Shown here one piece after another: positions 11,331-22,654 of a DNA stretch of 64,000 bases. The stretch spans positions 89,628,371 to 89,692,370 of the forward strand of contig CM050449.1 in assembly GCA_027563935.2 (NCBI GenBank), in the 5' to 3' direction. The DNA comes from Costus lasius. Lineage: Eukaryota > Streptophyta > Magnoliopsida > Zingiberales > Costaceae. Below the pieces are notes generated by a model, which did not search any database, was not told the origin of the DNA, and saw only the letters and a program-made list of their open reading frames with translations. A program made the translations under genes and the position numbers. The number at the start of each line of letters is the position of its first letter. Position 1 is the first letter of the stretch.

Positions 11331-13044
11331 TGATGACACGAAAATTCATTGTATATTTTGTGTCATTTAATTGGTCTTTTTGTGTTATATTTATGTTCTT
11401 TTGCTTGTTTTTGAGCCTTATTTGTCGAATATTGCGGAATCTACACCATTTTTTTGTTTTTCATCATTTTTAGGTAAAATAATGCCACATTTTGATGGAT
11501 TTTAAAAGATTTGAGCAAACCAATGGATTCCAAACGTCGAGACCAAGTTACCAGTCAAATTTCATACAAATCGGAGTAAGTTTGAAAATTACACCCCTGA
11601 GTGTAATTATTATTATGACCAGTAATTTCTGCCCCATAATGCACAGTAGCAAATTACGGCAGTGCCGTAATTAAAATTACATTGTTGTAATTGCTATCCA
11701 AAAATACACAGAAAGAATTATGGCACTACCATAATAATTTTTATAGGCCGTAATTGTTCCAGCAAAATCCACATAAGAGATTACGGCACTGCCATAATTA
11801 TATTTTTGAACGAGTCTTCCACCGCCTCAAAAATCTGATTTTTTTCAAAGCTGATTTCAGGAGATCTAGGACACCAATTCAAAAACCATAAAAAGGGGAG
11901 TGTTGCATAAATCGAGGAGAGGATTTGAAGACAGGGATCATCCAAATTCATTACCAATCGGGGGAGAAATCAAGAAGGGAGTCCCTAGGTCTCGGCCTCT
12001 CGCCGAGAGCGTAGAGGCCACCTCAGACGGCGAAATTTACTGGAAAGCTTCACCCATAGGAGGAGAGGATACACCAAAAATTTCAGATCGAAAGGAGTTC
12101 AAACGAGGGAGAAATCAAAGGAAGAAGATTCAGGCGGAAGGGAGAATTCACGATTTGCTGTAGCAAGTTACTGTTAAGGGATACTGTAGCAGCACTATAG
12201 CAACCCGAAAATCTGCAAAATCACGGGCTGTGAAATATTTCACACCCTTGTGATTACAGTAAACCCTTGTTCTCTCATTTTCTATATCTTTATTTCCTTA
12301 GAATATTCTTGTTATGATAATTCTACTTAAGTGACAAATTGTCTTTAATCTTTTCTAGTTTCAAATTGTCAAACATGTATTGGAGTTTTTGTGATATGGA
12401 CTGAAAAGTGACTTGCAAAACTTGGAACCCTAGAATCGTGATTTAGGAACTCATAGTAAGAAATTAGGTTTGTTCTTGTTTCTAGATTTTAGAAGTTTAT
12501 TGACTTGTTGATAATTTGACCTAGGAGACACTAATGAGTTAAACATGAAGATATTGTAAGAAATTAAGTATCGGATCGTTGGAAAACTTTAAGTAGAACC
12601 TGTGAAACTAAAGTATGAAAGTATTTAGTTTTCGCTTTAGATGATTGACATAAAGATTGGATGCATGAAAGTGAACTTAAATCTTCTTGTCAATGATTTA
12701 CTTATTTTTTACATTGAATAAATCTTGTGCGAAAGTGAGTATTGGCTCTTTGTAAATTGTCTGCGCGAAAGCGAGATGATTTCTTTATAAAGTAAATTAT
12801 ATCTTTATCATAATAAGAATAAACTGATGATCATTTAATTATATCTAGTTATTGAAATTAAGGTAGATGAAACCCTAGTCCCAGCTTTTCTCTCTAACTT
12901 TTCGTGTGATTTCTGTTTGCTGCTTACATCGTATTCGATTGCTTAGCTAGTGAGAAAACAACTATTTGGTACTTAATACGTAGGTCTCTGTGGTTCGATA
13001 TCTTTTTATTACTTTGAAGTATCCATACACTTGCGAACACAACA
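11331..13044 (+). mobile_element. Solo LTR S0 (Athila-type) in the integrase of E
   Basis: TGATGACACG...ACACAACA, 1714 bp, matching the LTRs of A and D but in the opposite orientation. Flanked by TCGTG (11326-11330) and TTGTG (13045-13049), a target duplication with one change. No internal region adjoins it, so it is a solo LTR, usually the product of recombination between the two LTRs of one copy. It splits the E integrase between the codons for RH and DS. Confidence 0.88.
11600..11812. repeat. Dyad array in U3 of S0
   Basis: Includes the perfect odd palindrome ATTACGGCAGTGCCGTAAT at 11653-11671 and degenerate copies such as ATTATGGCACTACCATAAT and ATTACGGCACTGCCATAAT. It lies 270-480 bases from the LTR start. 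Confidence 0.8.
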
Positions 13045-13402
13045 TTGTGGCGCGACGCCTTGCGAAGGAGGCTCAGGACAAAGTCCATGCTAATGTCAAG
13101 CCACAGACTTTTGGGCACAGGAAGCGGGGTACGCAAACCAGAGTTGGCGGGGCAGGGTTTGGCACGTTGACACGTGCCATATTGGCGGACGACCTTGTCT
13201 ACATCCTTGCGAAGAGTGGTCCAGAAGAAACGATATTCGACCAAGTTAAGGGTCTTATCATGACGATGGTGTCCAGTGGCACCACCGGCGTGAAGCTCGA
13301 TCAGTAGGTGCTCACAGAGGGAGGAGCAGGGAACAAACAACCGGTTACCGTACACTAGATAGCCATCATGGAGGTGGCAGGGTAAGTCCGGGGGGTCAGC
13401 GG
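13045..13402 (-). pseudogene. Element E integrase zinc-binding N-terminus
   Basis: A 358-bp piece of E pol between S0 and element A. On the minus strand it reads DLPCHLHDGYLVYGNRLFVP, then the HH-CC zinc domain (ATGHHRHDKT ... YGTCQRAK) and the start of the core (LDISMDFV, first catalytic Asp). The first Cys of the CxxC pair has become Tyr, so zinc binding would be lost. Both ends join cleanly to 11330 and 30179 once S0, A and one target copy of each are removed. Confidence 0.85.
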
Positions 13403-15261
13403 TGTTGTGTCCGCAAGTGCATGGATAGTCAAAGTAATAATTAAGATATCGAACCACAGAGACCTCGTTTGTCAAGTACCGAAAAATCGATTTCTCACTA
13501 GCTAGGCAATTGAAAATGATGAAATCAAACTATCAGAAACTACCCGAAAAAGTCAGAGAGAGAAACTGGGACTAGGGTTTCATTCATCTTAATTTCTATG
13601 ACTAGATCCAAATAAGTGCTCATTAGTTTAATTTTATTATGATAAAGATAAAATTTACTTTATAAAGAAATCATCTCGCTTTCACACAGACAATTTACAA
13701 AGAACCAATCCTCACTTTCACACAGGATTTATTCAATGTTAAATAAAAGTAAATCATTGACAAACAACTCAAAGATCACTTTCGTGCATCCAAATTCTAA
13801 GTCAATCATCTCAAGTGAAAACTAAATACTTTCATACTTTAATTTTCATAGGTTCTACTTAAGGTTCTCCAACGATCCGATACTTAACTTCTTACAATAT
13901 CATCATGTTTATTTTAATAACTCAATCCTAGGTCAGGTTATCAACATGGTAATAAACTTCTAAGATCTAGAAATAAGAACAAACCTAATTTCTTATGATA
14001 AGTTCCTAAATTATGATTCTAGGGTTCCAAGTTATCGCAAGTCACTTTTCATTCTATATCACAAAAACTCTAATTCATGCCGATAATATGAAACTAGAAA
14101 GAATTAAAGGCAATCATCACATAAGTAGAATTATCATAGTAAAATTATCCTGACGAAATAAAATCATCTAGTCATTAAGAAGTTAATGGGATTGCACCCC
14201 CATGTCTCAAAAAGAGTTTAAGATAGCGTAGTCGAAGAATTACAATAAACCATAGTTTCAAAGGGTAAGAAATCAAAGAGAAAGAGAAAATCTACTAACA
14301 GTACGGCTATAATCAAAATTACAGCCGTAATTTCGTGTGATGAACAGTAGCGGCGATGCCTCTTTTGTTGATTTCTCCTCTAATCGATCTCCTTTCGCTC
14401 TGAAACTTCTAGGGTATGTTCTCCTCCTCTAGGCGCAACTTCTCCTAAAATTTCATGGCCGGTGATGCAGTGTACGCTTCCCGGCGATGAAACCTAGGGC
14501 GACGGTGAAAACTGTGATTTCTCTCTTGAACATTGATGAAAATTAGGGCTTTTCATGTGTGTCTCCTTTTCTCGATCTGTCGAGTATTTCCCTTTTTACG
14601 GATCTCCAATTGATGGTCTAGATCATTCGTAATCACTCGCGCAAGAATCGGGCTTCAATAAGTCCGGGAAAATCAGCCGCCTAGGTTGTAATTACGGCCG
14701 TGATTTTGGTTACGACAGTGCCGTAATAATCATAGAGTCCTTCTATATAGAAATCGACTAGAATTACGGCCCATAATATGCATTACGGCAGTGCCATAAT
14801 TTCTGCAAATCTTTCGGGTTAAAAATCTCTCGAAATTCCTGCCCGTAATATTGTTTATGGCCATGCCGTAATATTTGCAAAGTATTTCTGTATGAAATTC
14901 ACCCCAAATTATGGTAGTGCTATGAAATTACGGCAGTGTCATGGTTTGTTTTGTACGTTCAGTGAAACCACGGTACCGTAATATTGATTATGGCCCGGCC
15001 GTAATTTGGTTTGTGGCTTCAATCTTCGTGAAAATTGACATGTAATTTTCTCTTGATGATGGAGATTCATCTATGCATCTGAATTTGCTTGAAAATGCTT
15101 TAAAATAGTGCATTTTTACCTGAAAATGATCAAAAACCAGAAAAGGTGTATATTCCACAATATTTGATAAATAAGGCATAAAAATAAGCAAAAGAGCATG
15201 AATATGACACAAAAACACCTATTAAATGACACAAAATATACTATGAATTTTCATGTCATCA
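13403..15261 (-). repeat. 3' LTR of element A
   Basis: Minus-strand LTR TGATGACATG...GACACAACA, 1859 bp. Aligns throughout with 28317-30178, with scattered substitutions of the order of several percent (estimated by eye). Confidence 0.92.
14690..15010. repeat. Dyad array in U3 of the A 3' LTR
   Basis: About six copies of ATTACGGC...GCCGTAAT-type dyads, many decayed by G-to-A or C-to-T changes, separated by spacer words such as 'cgggttaaaaatctctcg'. It lies 250-570 bases from the LTR start. The same array is at 29596-29930. Confidence 0.8.
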
Positions 15262-16627
15262 AATACATATGGCTCAAACTTTGCTTGTCCTCAAGCAAAA
15301 TCAAAAATTGATCAAAGGAATAGAGTTTCTCATGAAGAATAAATTTCTAAAATACAATCTCTAATGAAAAATTTCACCAATTGCTTCATAAAATTTCAAA
15401 TAAACATATCATCCTTTGAATTCGATACTCAAGATTCACAACTTAATCAAATAAAATTTTGCAACCTGTATAGTAAGTAGAATTTCAATCTCAAGATTTC
15501 ACCCAGCTTTAGTTTAAGTATATCATACTTTTGTTTACAGGAATAGGATTTCCAATATCTTTTTCCACTCAGAATTTTTTTTAGTTCCTCCTTTTTATAT
15601 ATCGTCCACATTCTCTAATTCGATTACCACCTTTTTTCTAGTGACGAAGTTAGAGTACACTGATCACATAATCAAGGCAATAGAACTCATGTCTTCCTAC
15701 ATAGCGGAGTTAATGTGAAACGATTTCTCTCATTGGTATGTACCCACATGGATAAATGCTTTTTTTTTTGGACTTCAACTCTTAACTTAGGTACCACCAC
15801 AAATCAACGCGCTGCCAAGACGAGGAGTCATTCTCTTGAATTTTTTTCTCTCATCATTTTTTTTATTTTGACTTCAACCCATGTGTTTAGTACCACTGCC
15901 AATTTTGTGCAGTGCCAAGTAAGGGAGTCATCACTCACTCTTATATGGATCATGGAATCTTTCTTCCCAACAAAGTAAATAGGATGAACATCAACTAAGT
16001 TAATAAATCAATATCAATTCAAAAATCATACTCATATGCTAATTTTATTTAAAGAAGTAGCTTCACTTTTTAAATCAAATTCATAAAATAATATGTCTAC
16101 CCAAAATTTCATGCATCAATCAATGAAAAATTCTAATAGGCATATATATATTAGAGAAATAAATTCAACACAATAGGTCTAGTCCTAATCACAGGCATAA
16201 ACACATTCATCATCAAGAAAATCATACTATCAATAGAAATTTCAGAAATAGATCACACTATAACATTACAGCATAAAACCATATCAAGAGAAAATTTTGC
16301 ATATATCCATTCAAAAAAAAATTCATACAATCTATCATGCAATAGTATGCACCCACAAGGTGCTCAGTATCAACATAATATCAATCATTATACAACTCAA
16401 TCGAATCAATATCAGAAATTCAATCTCAGAATATATCAATACAACCCAATCGAATCAATATTATAACAAATTCATAATTATAGTGATACACCCATAAGAT
16501 GCATCAGATAGCATTGGCAGACACAAGAAGTTTGAAGGAGTCACTCTTCCCTATAAACATACGAAACGTCAATAAGATATAAAAGATGAAATGCAAATAA
16601 GTAGGGAAAAGGAATACTCACAAAACT
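15262..16627 (-). other. 3' untranslated region of element A
   Basis: AT-rich and without a credible gene. Near the LTR, at about 15275-15295, the minus strand has GCTTGAGGACAAGCAAAG, the family motif also seen beside the D LTR. The rest, including the open frame at 16297-16497, has no recognisable content. Confidence 0.6.
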
Positions 16628-16935
16628 CTACTCATCAGCATTGGATCCAATCTCTTCTATGTCCTCGGCGGCTGCATCCATGGGATCGTCGTGTTGTCCC
16701 TCCTGATGTCCACCTTTGTCTCCTTCATAAACTCCACCTCTCCTACTATCCTCGAAACCAAAATGGTCGTACAGGAAATTTCCCATCTCCTCCATGTAGT
16801 TGCCTAGCTCTTCAACATCCTGGTGAATATGATCCATGGAGTCAGTCATCTTCCCAATGCGATCAAGCATCCTCTCCATGAGACGACCCTAATGGTACAT
16901 CTCAGCAGAGAGGGCCTGAAACCCTGGGTCATGGG
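16628..16935 (-). pseudogene. ORF2 of element A, C-terminal part
   Basis: The end of the A ORF2 after the S1 insertion. It has a TAA about seven codons before GRLMERMLDRIG, then a predicted amphipathic stretch (IHQDVEELGNYMEEMGNFLY) and an acidic tail rich in Asp, Glu and Gly. The layout matches 8502-8723 of element D. The helical stretch followed by a charged tail suggests a contact or oligomerisation region; that is inference only. Confidence 0.65.
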
Positions 16936-18666
16936 TTTTGGGAATCCCCAGGCTATTTAAAATGAAAAACAGCGGAAGCGAGCCCGAAACAAGATTTCTA
17001 ATTCAACAATAAGGACCGCCTTACGAAAAATACAAAGGATGTGATAGAGGTATACCTTACTAGCGGCTTTGAAGCTATCGATGTCGATGACTGGAGACGC
17101 ACAATCGGCCTGTCCTCTACACTCGTGCACACACGGACTGCCTCGAGACTCCTCTACTCCACGCACGTGCTAGCTTCGGGAGAAGAGATCCATGCCACTA
17201 TCTTCTTCTCTGCTTGTGCCAATCTCGAAGACCACGCGCCAAGAAGAAGGGGAAGTGTTGGCGACAAGGAGTGGGTAGCACTACAACTTGTCCCAACCTT
17301 AATGCAAAAACTTTTTCTTGTTGTCGACACCTACAAGACCCTCACGCCAGGAGCAGAGGGGAGGCGACAACAAGAGAGGAGAAAAGAGACTGGTGCAAAA
17401 TCTCCCAAGAGAGCCTCTCTATTTATAATAGAAGCACCAGCTCCTCTTTGGAGATTTTTCCCTTGCGGGACTATTTGCAAGCGCCACTCTACACCCTTGG
17501 GGTCTCAAGTTCGAGACTCACCAAGTGAAATACGCCTATACATTTTAATTAACCAAGAGAAAAATTTCTCTTGTCAATTAATGACTTTAGTTTATTCATG
17601 TGACTAAAGTGCCAAGCCCAACCTTGCACTATGACCCTTGTTTGACACATTTTGACACCTCAAGTCAATAGAGGTCAAACGTGGTCCACTAGAGTCAACT
17701 AGTGGTCAAACATGAACAAAATAAAGTCTCATCTCCTCATAGGAAATCCCATGGGATCAGCTTCCCAAAATGATCTGAATCATACAATGATTCGATCAGA
17801 GGCTAACCGATCAATACAGAGTCTCTAGCATCTAGGTGTGCGACCCTGTAGGTCCCTCTGACATTGGCAGCGATGACCCAATCATCACTAGCAGTGAGTG
17901 GCACCTAGCAGTACATCGCCGCTACCCAAGTCATCAGAATAAATGTCACCATCGACAACCTCAAAACTGTGATAAGGAATAAGAGTATCCATGTCCCTTT
18001 GCCAGGTTGATCGTCCAAGTTGGACAAGCGTGTCAATGTTGTATATTCCAACGACTATGGTCATGACTAAATCAGGCTAAACCTGGGTGTGGCCACATGC
18101 TTTCAGTCATGCACCATCTTGGGGCCCATGGACATCATGCTTCCTCGTAGGGAAGGGGCAAATCCTCTATCGGCAAGATGAACCTCTCGTATTGCTTAAG
18201 ATACACTCAATCACAACCGTTATAACCTCCCTATTACGGGGAGGTGTTAGGTTGTATCAAAGTACATCCTTTACAACACAGAGATACAATCTTCCTCAAG
18301 TCAAAGGACAGATACAACTCTATCACTGTGAGATTCTTCTTGAGACACCAAGAAGAACTCTCATGGCGGGTCGGTCCAGCATATCTCCCTTGATATAACC
18401 TTATGCCCGCGTTAAGCAAACCGTGCTAACCAGTGCATAAACGAGTCTCACTCGCACCATAGCTATCCCCTATCCACTATGGTACTTGACTCGGGACATA
18501 AGCAAACAGAGATAGTAATATATCGATGGACATCATCATGTAAACATACATGTGCGCAGATGTATAGTAAACCATGACAACAACAATGCCAGGATATCTA
18601 TAAATATCAATGTATGTAGTGCATATGTCTAGACCAAAAGATAGGTCTCATGGCATAACACTAACA
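16936..18666 (-). mobile_element. Solo LTR S1 (copia-type) in ORF2 of A
   Basis: 1731 bp from TGTTAGTGTTATGCC (minus strand, at 18666) to GGGGATTCCCAAAA at 16936, with a perfect 5-bp duplication ATGGG at 16931-16935 and 18667-18671. The start resembles the C1 and C2 LTRs (TGTTGGnGnnATGCC), and the block near 17830-17930 matches the reverse complement of the C1 LTR near 33940-34010. A 7-bp inverted repeat CCACTAG/CTAGTGG lies at 17686-17705. The open frames inside (such as 17041-17607) have no family resemblance and run through LTR sequence. Confidence 0.85.
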
Positions 18667-19793
18667 ATGGGCACTGGGCCATCCTCCTCTAGGTCTATGA
18701 GAAGAACCTCCAGCATGATGGGAAGAATTTGCAGCATGGTGGGAAGTTGAGTCCATACCCATATCGAATGGGTCATTTCTTCCACCCTAGGTGGGTGGTG
18801 GTGGTGCAGAGTCCAAGGCTGGTGTGAAGGCAGCCTCGACATTGCTCGGTGAAAGCTTCCAATTGGCTTGATCTCTGACATTAGTTTTCTCAGCGTGAGG
18901 CAAAGGCAAAGTGGGTGCTCTTGGTCCAAGAACTAAACAAAATGTATCCCCCTCTCTAACAATCATCTTCATAGCTATGCAAGATTCAATGTCCAATCTT
19001 GCATTTCCTTTAGCAACGTCAACTCCATAGGGTTCAACATTCAAATGAAGGGCTATAGGAGTGATCAAACCTCCTATCACAATCGCCCCCCTTTTTGCCC
19101 TGGCAACCTTATCCATATGCTTGATTAGAAAGAAAGCCACATCAACTGGAAACCCATGTACCATCCCCCACAAGAAGTATAACTCAGATTGACGGACCAT
19201 GCCATCACTATCCCCTCGCCTAAAAACTGTGTGAGCCAACACTCTATGAACATATTTAATACATGGATTGGAAATCTTCGTGGCATGGGCTGAAACTACA
19301 GAAAAATGGGTTTCACTGGTGATTTGGTTCCAGAAAAAATTTTCTATGAAACCCACCGACACTTGGGTGTATCCCCCTAATGATAAGTGAAACATATTCC
19401 GGTGTCTCCCAAAGTAAGCTTCCTTTCAATGTTAGCTAATCTGAAAGTAATTTCCCCATCAGCATGTCTGTTAGTGAACTCCTCAAGCTCCATATCCATG
19501 CCGCTCAAGAATTCCAAAACTAAAGGAAGATATGTGGCCGGTGTCATTTGTAAGAATTTCTTGGCCCTTATCTGATCGAACATCCATAACACACCTTCAT
19601 ATAGCCCTAGTGCCTCCAATGTACGTCAATCTACATACTTAGTGTCGACAACTCTCCTGGCTGCCAATTGGTTGTATCTGGCTTCTTGGATTTCATCCCT
19701 AAAAATGTTCCCATAGGCATTTGGGGGAGTTGAGGATTCAGTTGGTGCCTTTCCCTTCTTCTTTGAAACCACTGATTTGACTCTGGGTGCCAT
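18667..19793 (-). pseudogene. ORF2 of element A, N-terminal and core part
   Basis: Starts MAPRVKSVVSKKKGKAP at 19793, then FRDEIQEARYNQL, a conserved core with FFWNQITSE, NPCIKYVHRVLAHTVF and NVEPYGVDV, and a proline-rich linker. It belongs to the 'putative plant transposon protein' family found as the second gene of Athila-like elements. Damage: TGA near 19627, a one-base frameshift near 19390 and TAG near 18789, all before the S1 insertion. About 476 codons with the C-terminal part. D is clearly homologous (EPYGIEV, IKYVNRVLAHTVF). Confidence 0.78.
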
Positions 19794-20343
19794 TTGATGA
19801 ATCTAATTTCCACTTGTGTTGAAATAGGTTGCAAATTAAAATTTGTACACAATACCTCAAGCAAAATCTCGTTCTAATTGAAATCACACTTTGAATTTTC
19901 TTAGGAATGAACATCTTTACTTAACAAACATCATAAAAACAAGAATCAGTTAAATCCAAGCTTAAACCCAAAAATTTGACTAGAAAAGGATGAGGGCGGA
20001 ACAACAAGCTAAAGAACACAACTGGTTGAGCTCGTTTGAGGTTCAAAATCACTCCAAAATCTGTCAAAATTTTCTAGAAACAAACTAGGAAGAGTCGCTT
20101 GTCATCCAAGCAGCAAATGAGAGCAAATATTTTGGAAATCAACTAAGAATCGGAAGGAAACAAGCAAAGGGGCAGAAATCTCGCAAACACTCACCATAGT
20201 GAAGAAATCGGGCAAGAAAATACCAGATCGGCGGCTAGAGCTGGACGGGAAGGGTCGCCGGCGAGCTCTGTAGGCAATGGATGGTCGGAAGCTCGAGGTC
20301 GGCACAAGAGAATGAGGGAAAACCCTAAAACACGATACAGAAA
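19794..20343 (-). other. Leader upstream of ORF2 in element A
   Basis: Noncoding sequence between the palindrome-rich spacer and the ORF2 start, homologous to 54942-about 55475 of element D (shared 'aaaataccagatcg' and 'ggtcgccgg'). The conserved block could be a promoter or leader, but no specific signal is visible. Confidence 0.55.
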
Positions 20344-22022
20344 TGAAAGTTCCCTAAAGGGGCGAAACCCTAAAGCATGCGCATATAAAATTTTGCATGG
20401 GCGGAATCTAGGGTTTCCTAGGATCGCATGCATGTCATATGATCAACTTAAGAGTTTGTATAGATCAACAGAGAGATCATACCAGTGCCATTCCTTGGAT
20501 GGCGTCTTGGAAGAAGAGGGCGATGTGGCTCTCCTCCAAAGGTGGCACACACAAGATGGGTGATCGCCTACTCCTTGTCGATCCTTGTGCTAGCAAGGCT
20601 CCAAGGTCTCCTGATCGCGTGAAGGGAGAAGAGATGATCTTTCTTGCTTGGTCGAATCCTTCTCTTGTCGTCAACACTCACACATGAGAGTGAGTCATCG
20701 TGAGCAAGGGGGCGAGAGGTGAGAATAGGGAGACCTCTTCGAACGTGTGGCGTGGTCTCATTTTGAGATCATGGCTTCTAAAAATAGCAAGCCACCACAT
20801 GCGATCATGTGTTCACACCAAGTGAATGATCGCAATTTCCTCTCCCCTTGAACCATGCGCTCACTTGATGAGCCGGTTCATTTCATTTGGTTCAAGGACC
20901 AAATTAAACCAAGCCTTGATACAGATCACATTAAACCAAAAGGCTCAAGATCTGACCATTCATCTCTTGATGCTCTTGATCTCACCGATCTAGCATCCAA
21001 TCTCTCGATCGAAGCTTACCGATCTCAAGCCCTAATCAATCAAACATGATCAGACGAGATCTCACTTACAATCAGAGTTTAAATCCCATTAAACTGAACC
21101 AAAACAATTCAGTCCACACGATCTGACTTAAGTAAGCCATATCATCAAATTGTGCGACCCTAAGGGTTTCCTTTAAATGTCGGTAACGATAACTTACGTT
21201 ATCACGATCAGTGAGGGGTATCTAGCAACACATCACTGTCTCCCGATATAAAGGAAAGAGTCTTCCAAGACTACACCCAAACCACAGCACAAGTGTGAAC
21301 CCAAGTCACTTGACATATGTGTTTCCTTTGCCACTGGATGTTCTTATTGGACAAGCGTGTCAAGCCTGTAATTCCAATATGATGAGAATGATTAGATCAG
21401 ATGAAACATAGTCATCTGGGTATGGCCATACACTTTCTCAATCATCTCATCCAGGGGGCCCCTATAGAACATCACACTCCAATCAAGGAGACGGCAATCC
21501 TATATCTATCACTAGTGCCCTAACATGACTCATGTTCATTATCCAAGATAGTCTATAACCACTATGTTTCAAATGATATTGAACTACCTCAAAACAATGC
21601 CAATCATCATTTAGAAACACAAGTGATCTCAAGTCAGAGGAAATATGCCACTTGTTTGCATACAAGGATTATTCACATTGTGACAAGTAATTGAATATCC
21701 TAAGTAGGGTCTGTCCAGTACATCCAATGTACCCATGAGTCTACATCTTATTCCATGCTCGAAGCATCCTATAAGATTAGAACACATATTAGTCTCAATC
21801 ATATCAAGGCTGTCTCATGTTCACCAAGATATCTCGACTAAGGACAAAACTGCATGTCAGCCAAGCTGAACAGCATTGAGACATTATTCAGAAGTATACA
21901 TATTGCAGCAGATGATGTAACAACCTGAATAACAACCATTGCCTTTATAAACATAGAGTTTATACATGATACTGATATAATCCCAAGGCCTCAAACATTA
22001 GCCTTAAGGGCATACCCCAACA
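20344..22022 (-). mobile_element. Solo LTR S2 (C2-type copia)
   Basis: 1679 bp, flanked by a perfect duplication AGAAA (20339-20343, 22023-22027). Most of the right two thirds (from about 20940) is nearly the same as the C2 LTR, including the start TGTTGGGGTATGCCC on the minus strand; the left third has diverged strongly. No internal region remains. Confidence 0.9.
20800..20834. repeat. Inverted repeat in S2
   Basis: Arms TGCGATCA and TTCAC on the left pair with GTGAA and TGATCGCA on the right around loop ACCAA, with a 4-base bulge. The same geometry with a different outer arm is in the C2 LTR at 40511-40548. Confidence 0.65.
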
Positions 22023-22059
22023 AGAAACCCTAAAAATGGCAGAGTAAATCGTGTAGGGC

Positions 22060-22527
22060 TGATAGAATTACAGCCGTAATTTTCATGACGGTAGTGCCAT
22101 AATGTGGTTAGTTCAAAAAAACGGGCCGTAATATCTATATGGTCCCACCGTAAAACATCCAAAACTCTTGGGTCGAAAAAATTGCTTGAATTACGGTACC
22201 GTATAAATGATTACGGTACAGTCGTAGAATGCTAAAAACTCTCGGGACAAAAATCCGCATAGATTACGGTACCCAAAAAGTTATTACGGTACAACCGTAG
22301 TGTTCGCAAATACGGCACCATGAAATCAGTTACGGTAGTACCGTAAAATAAAAAAAAGTGACAAAACGGTAGTGCCGTAAAAGTGACAAAACTCTCAGGA
22401 AAATTTCCAAGCGAAAATATGGCACGTAATGATACTTACGGTCCTACCGTAATGGCCTCAAAACTTTCTGGCTGAAAACGGACTGAAATTACAGCCCGTA
22501 ATTTTCATTACGGTAGTGCCGTAATTT
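22060..22527. repeat. Palindrome array in the spacer between gag-protease and ORF2 of A
   Basis: About ten dyads of the form ATTACGGnnnnnCCGTAAT in 470 bases, for example TACGGTACCGTA near 22192, TTACGGTAGTACCGTAA near 22330 and ATTACGGTAGTGCCGTAAT near 22507. They are separated by a degenerate word 'caaaactctcgggacaaaaat'. Motif and spacer word are both of the U3-array type of this family. Confidence 0.85.
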
Positions 22528-22612
22528 ACACCAGAACTTGATTTTACTTCTAAAAAGAGAAGAAAAATTTACTCTAAAATAAACTAAAATAAAAGAAACT
22601 AAGCTAAGTAAG

Positions 22613-22641
22613 AGCGCTTGGGTTGCCTCCCAAGAAGCGCT
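22613..22641 (-). other. Hairpin with the GGGAGGCAACCC box after gag-protease of A
   Basis: On the minus strand AGCGCTTCTTGGG and CCCAAGCGCT pair around AGGCAA, giving a stem of 10 pairs with a bulge. It starts about 14 bases after the gag-protease stop (22655-22657). The equivalent box is at 4379-4390 in element B. Confidence 0.65.
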
Positions 22642-22654
22642 AATTTAAAGGTCA

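Noticed and set aside
17041..17607. 188-codon plus-strand open frame in S1
   Set aside because: Lies entirely within a solo LTR with a perfect target duplication, and no motif is recognisable.
22060..22527. CRISPR-like or satellite reading of the dyad array
   Set aside because: Repeats are degenerate dyads with irregular spacing and there are no unique spacers of equal size; the context is a plant retrotransposon.
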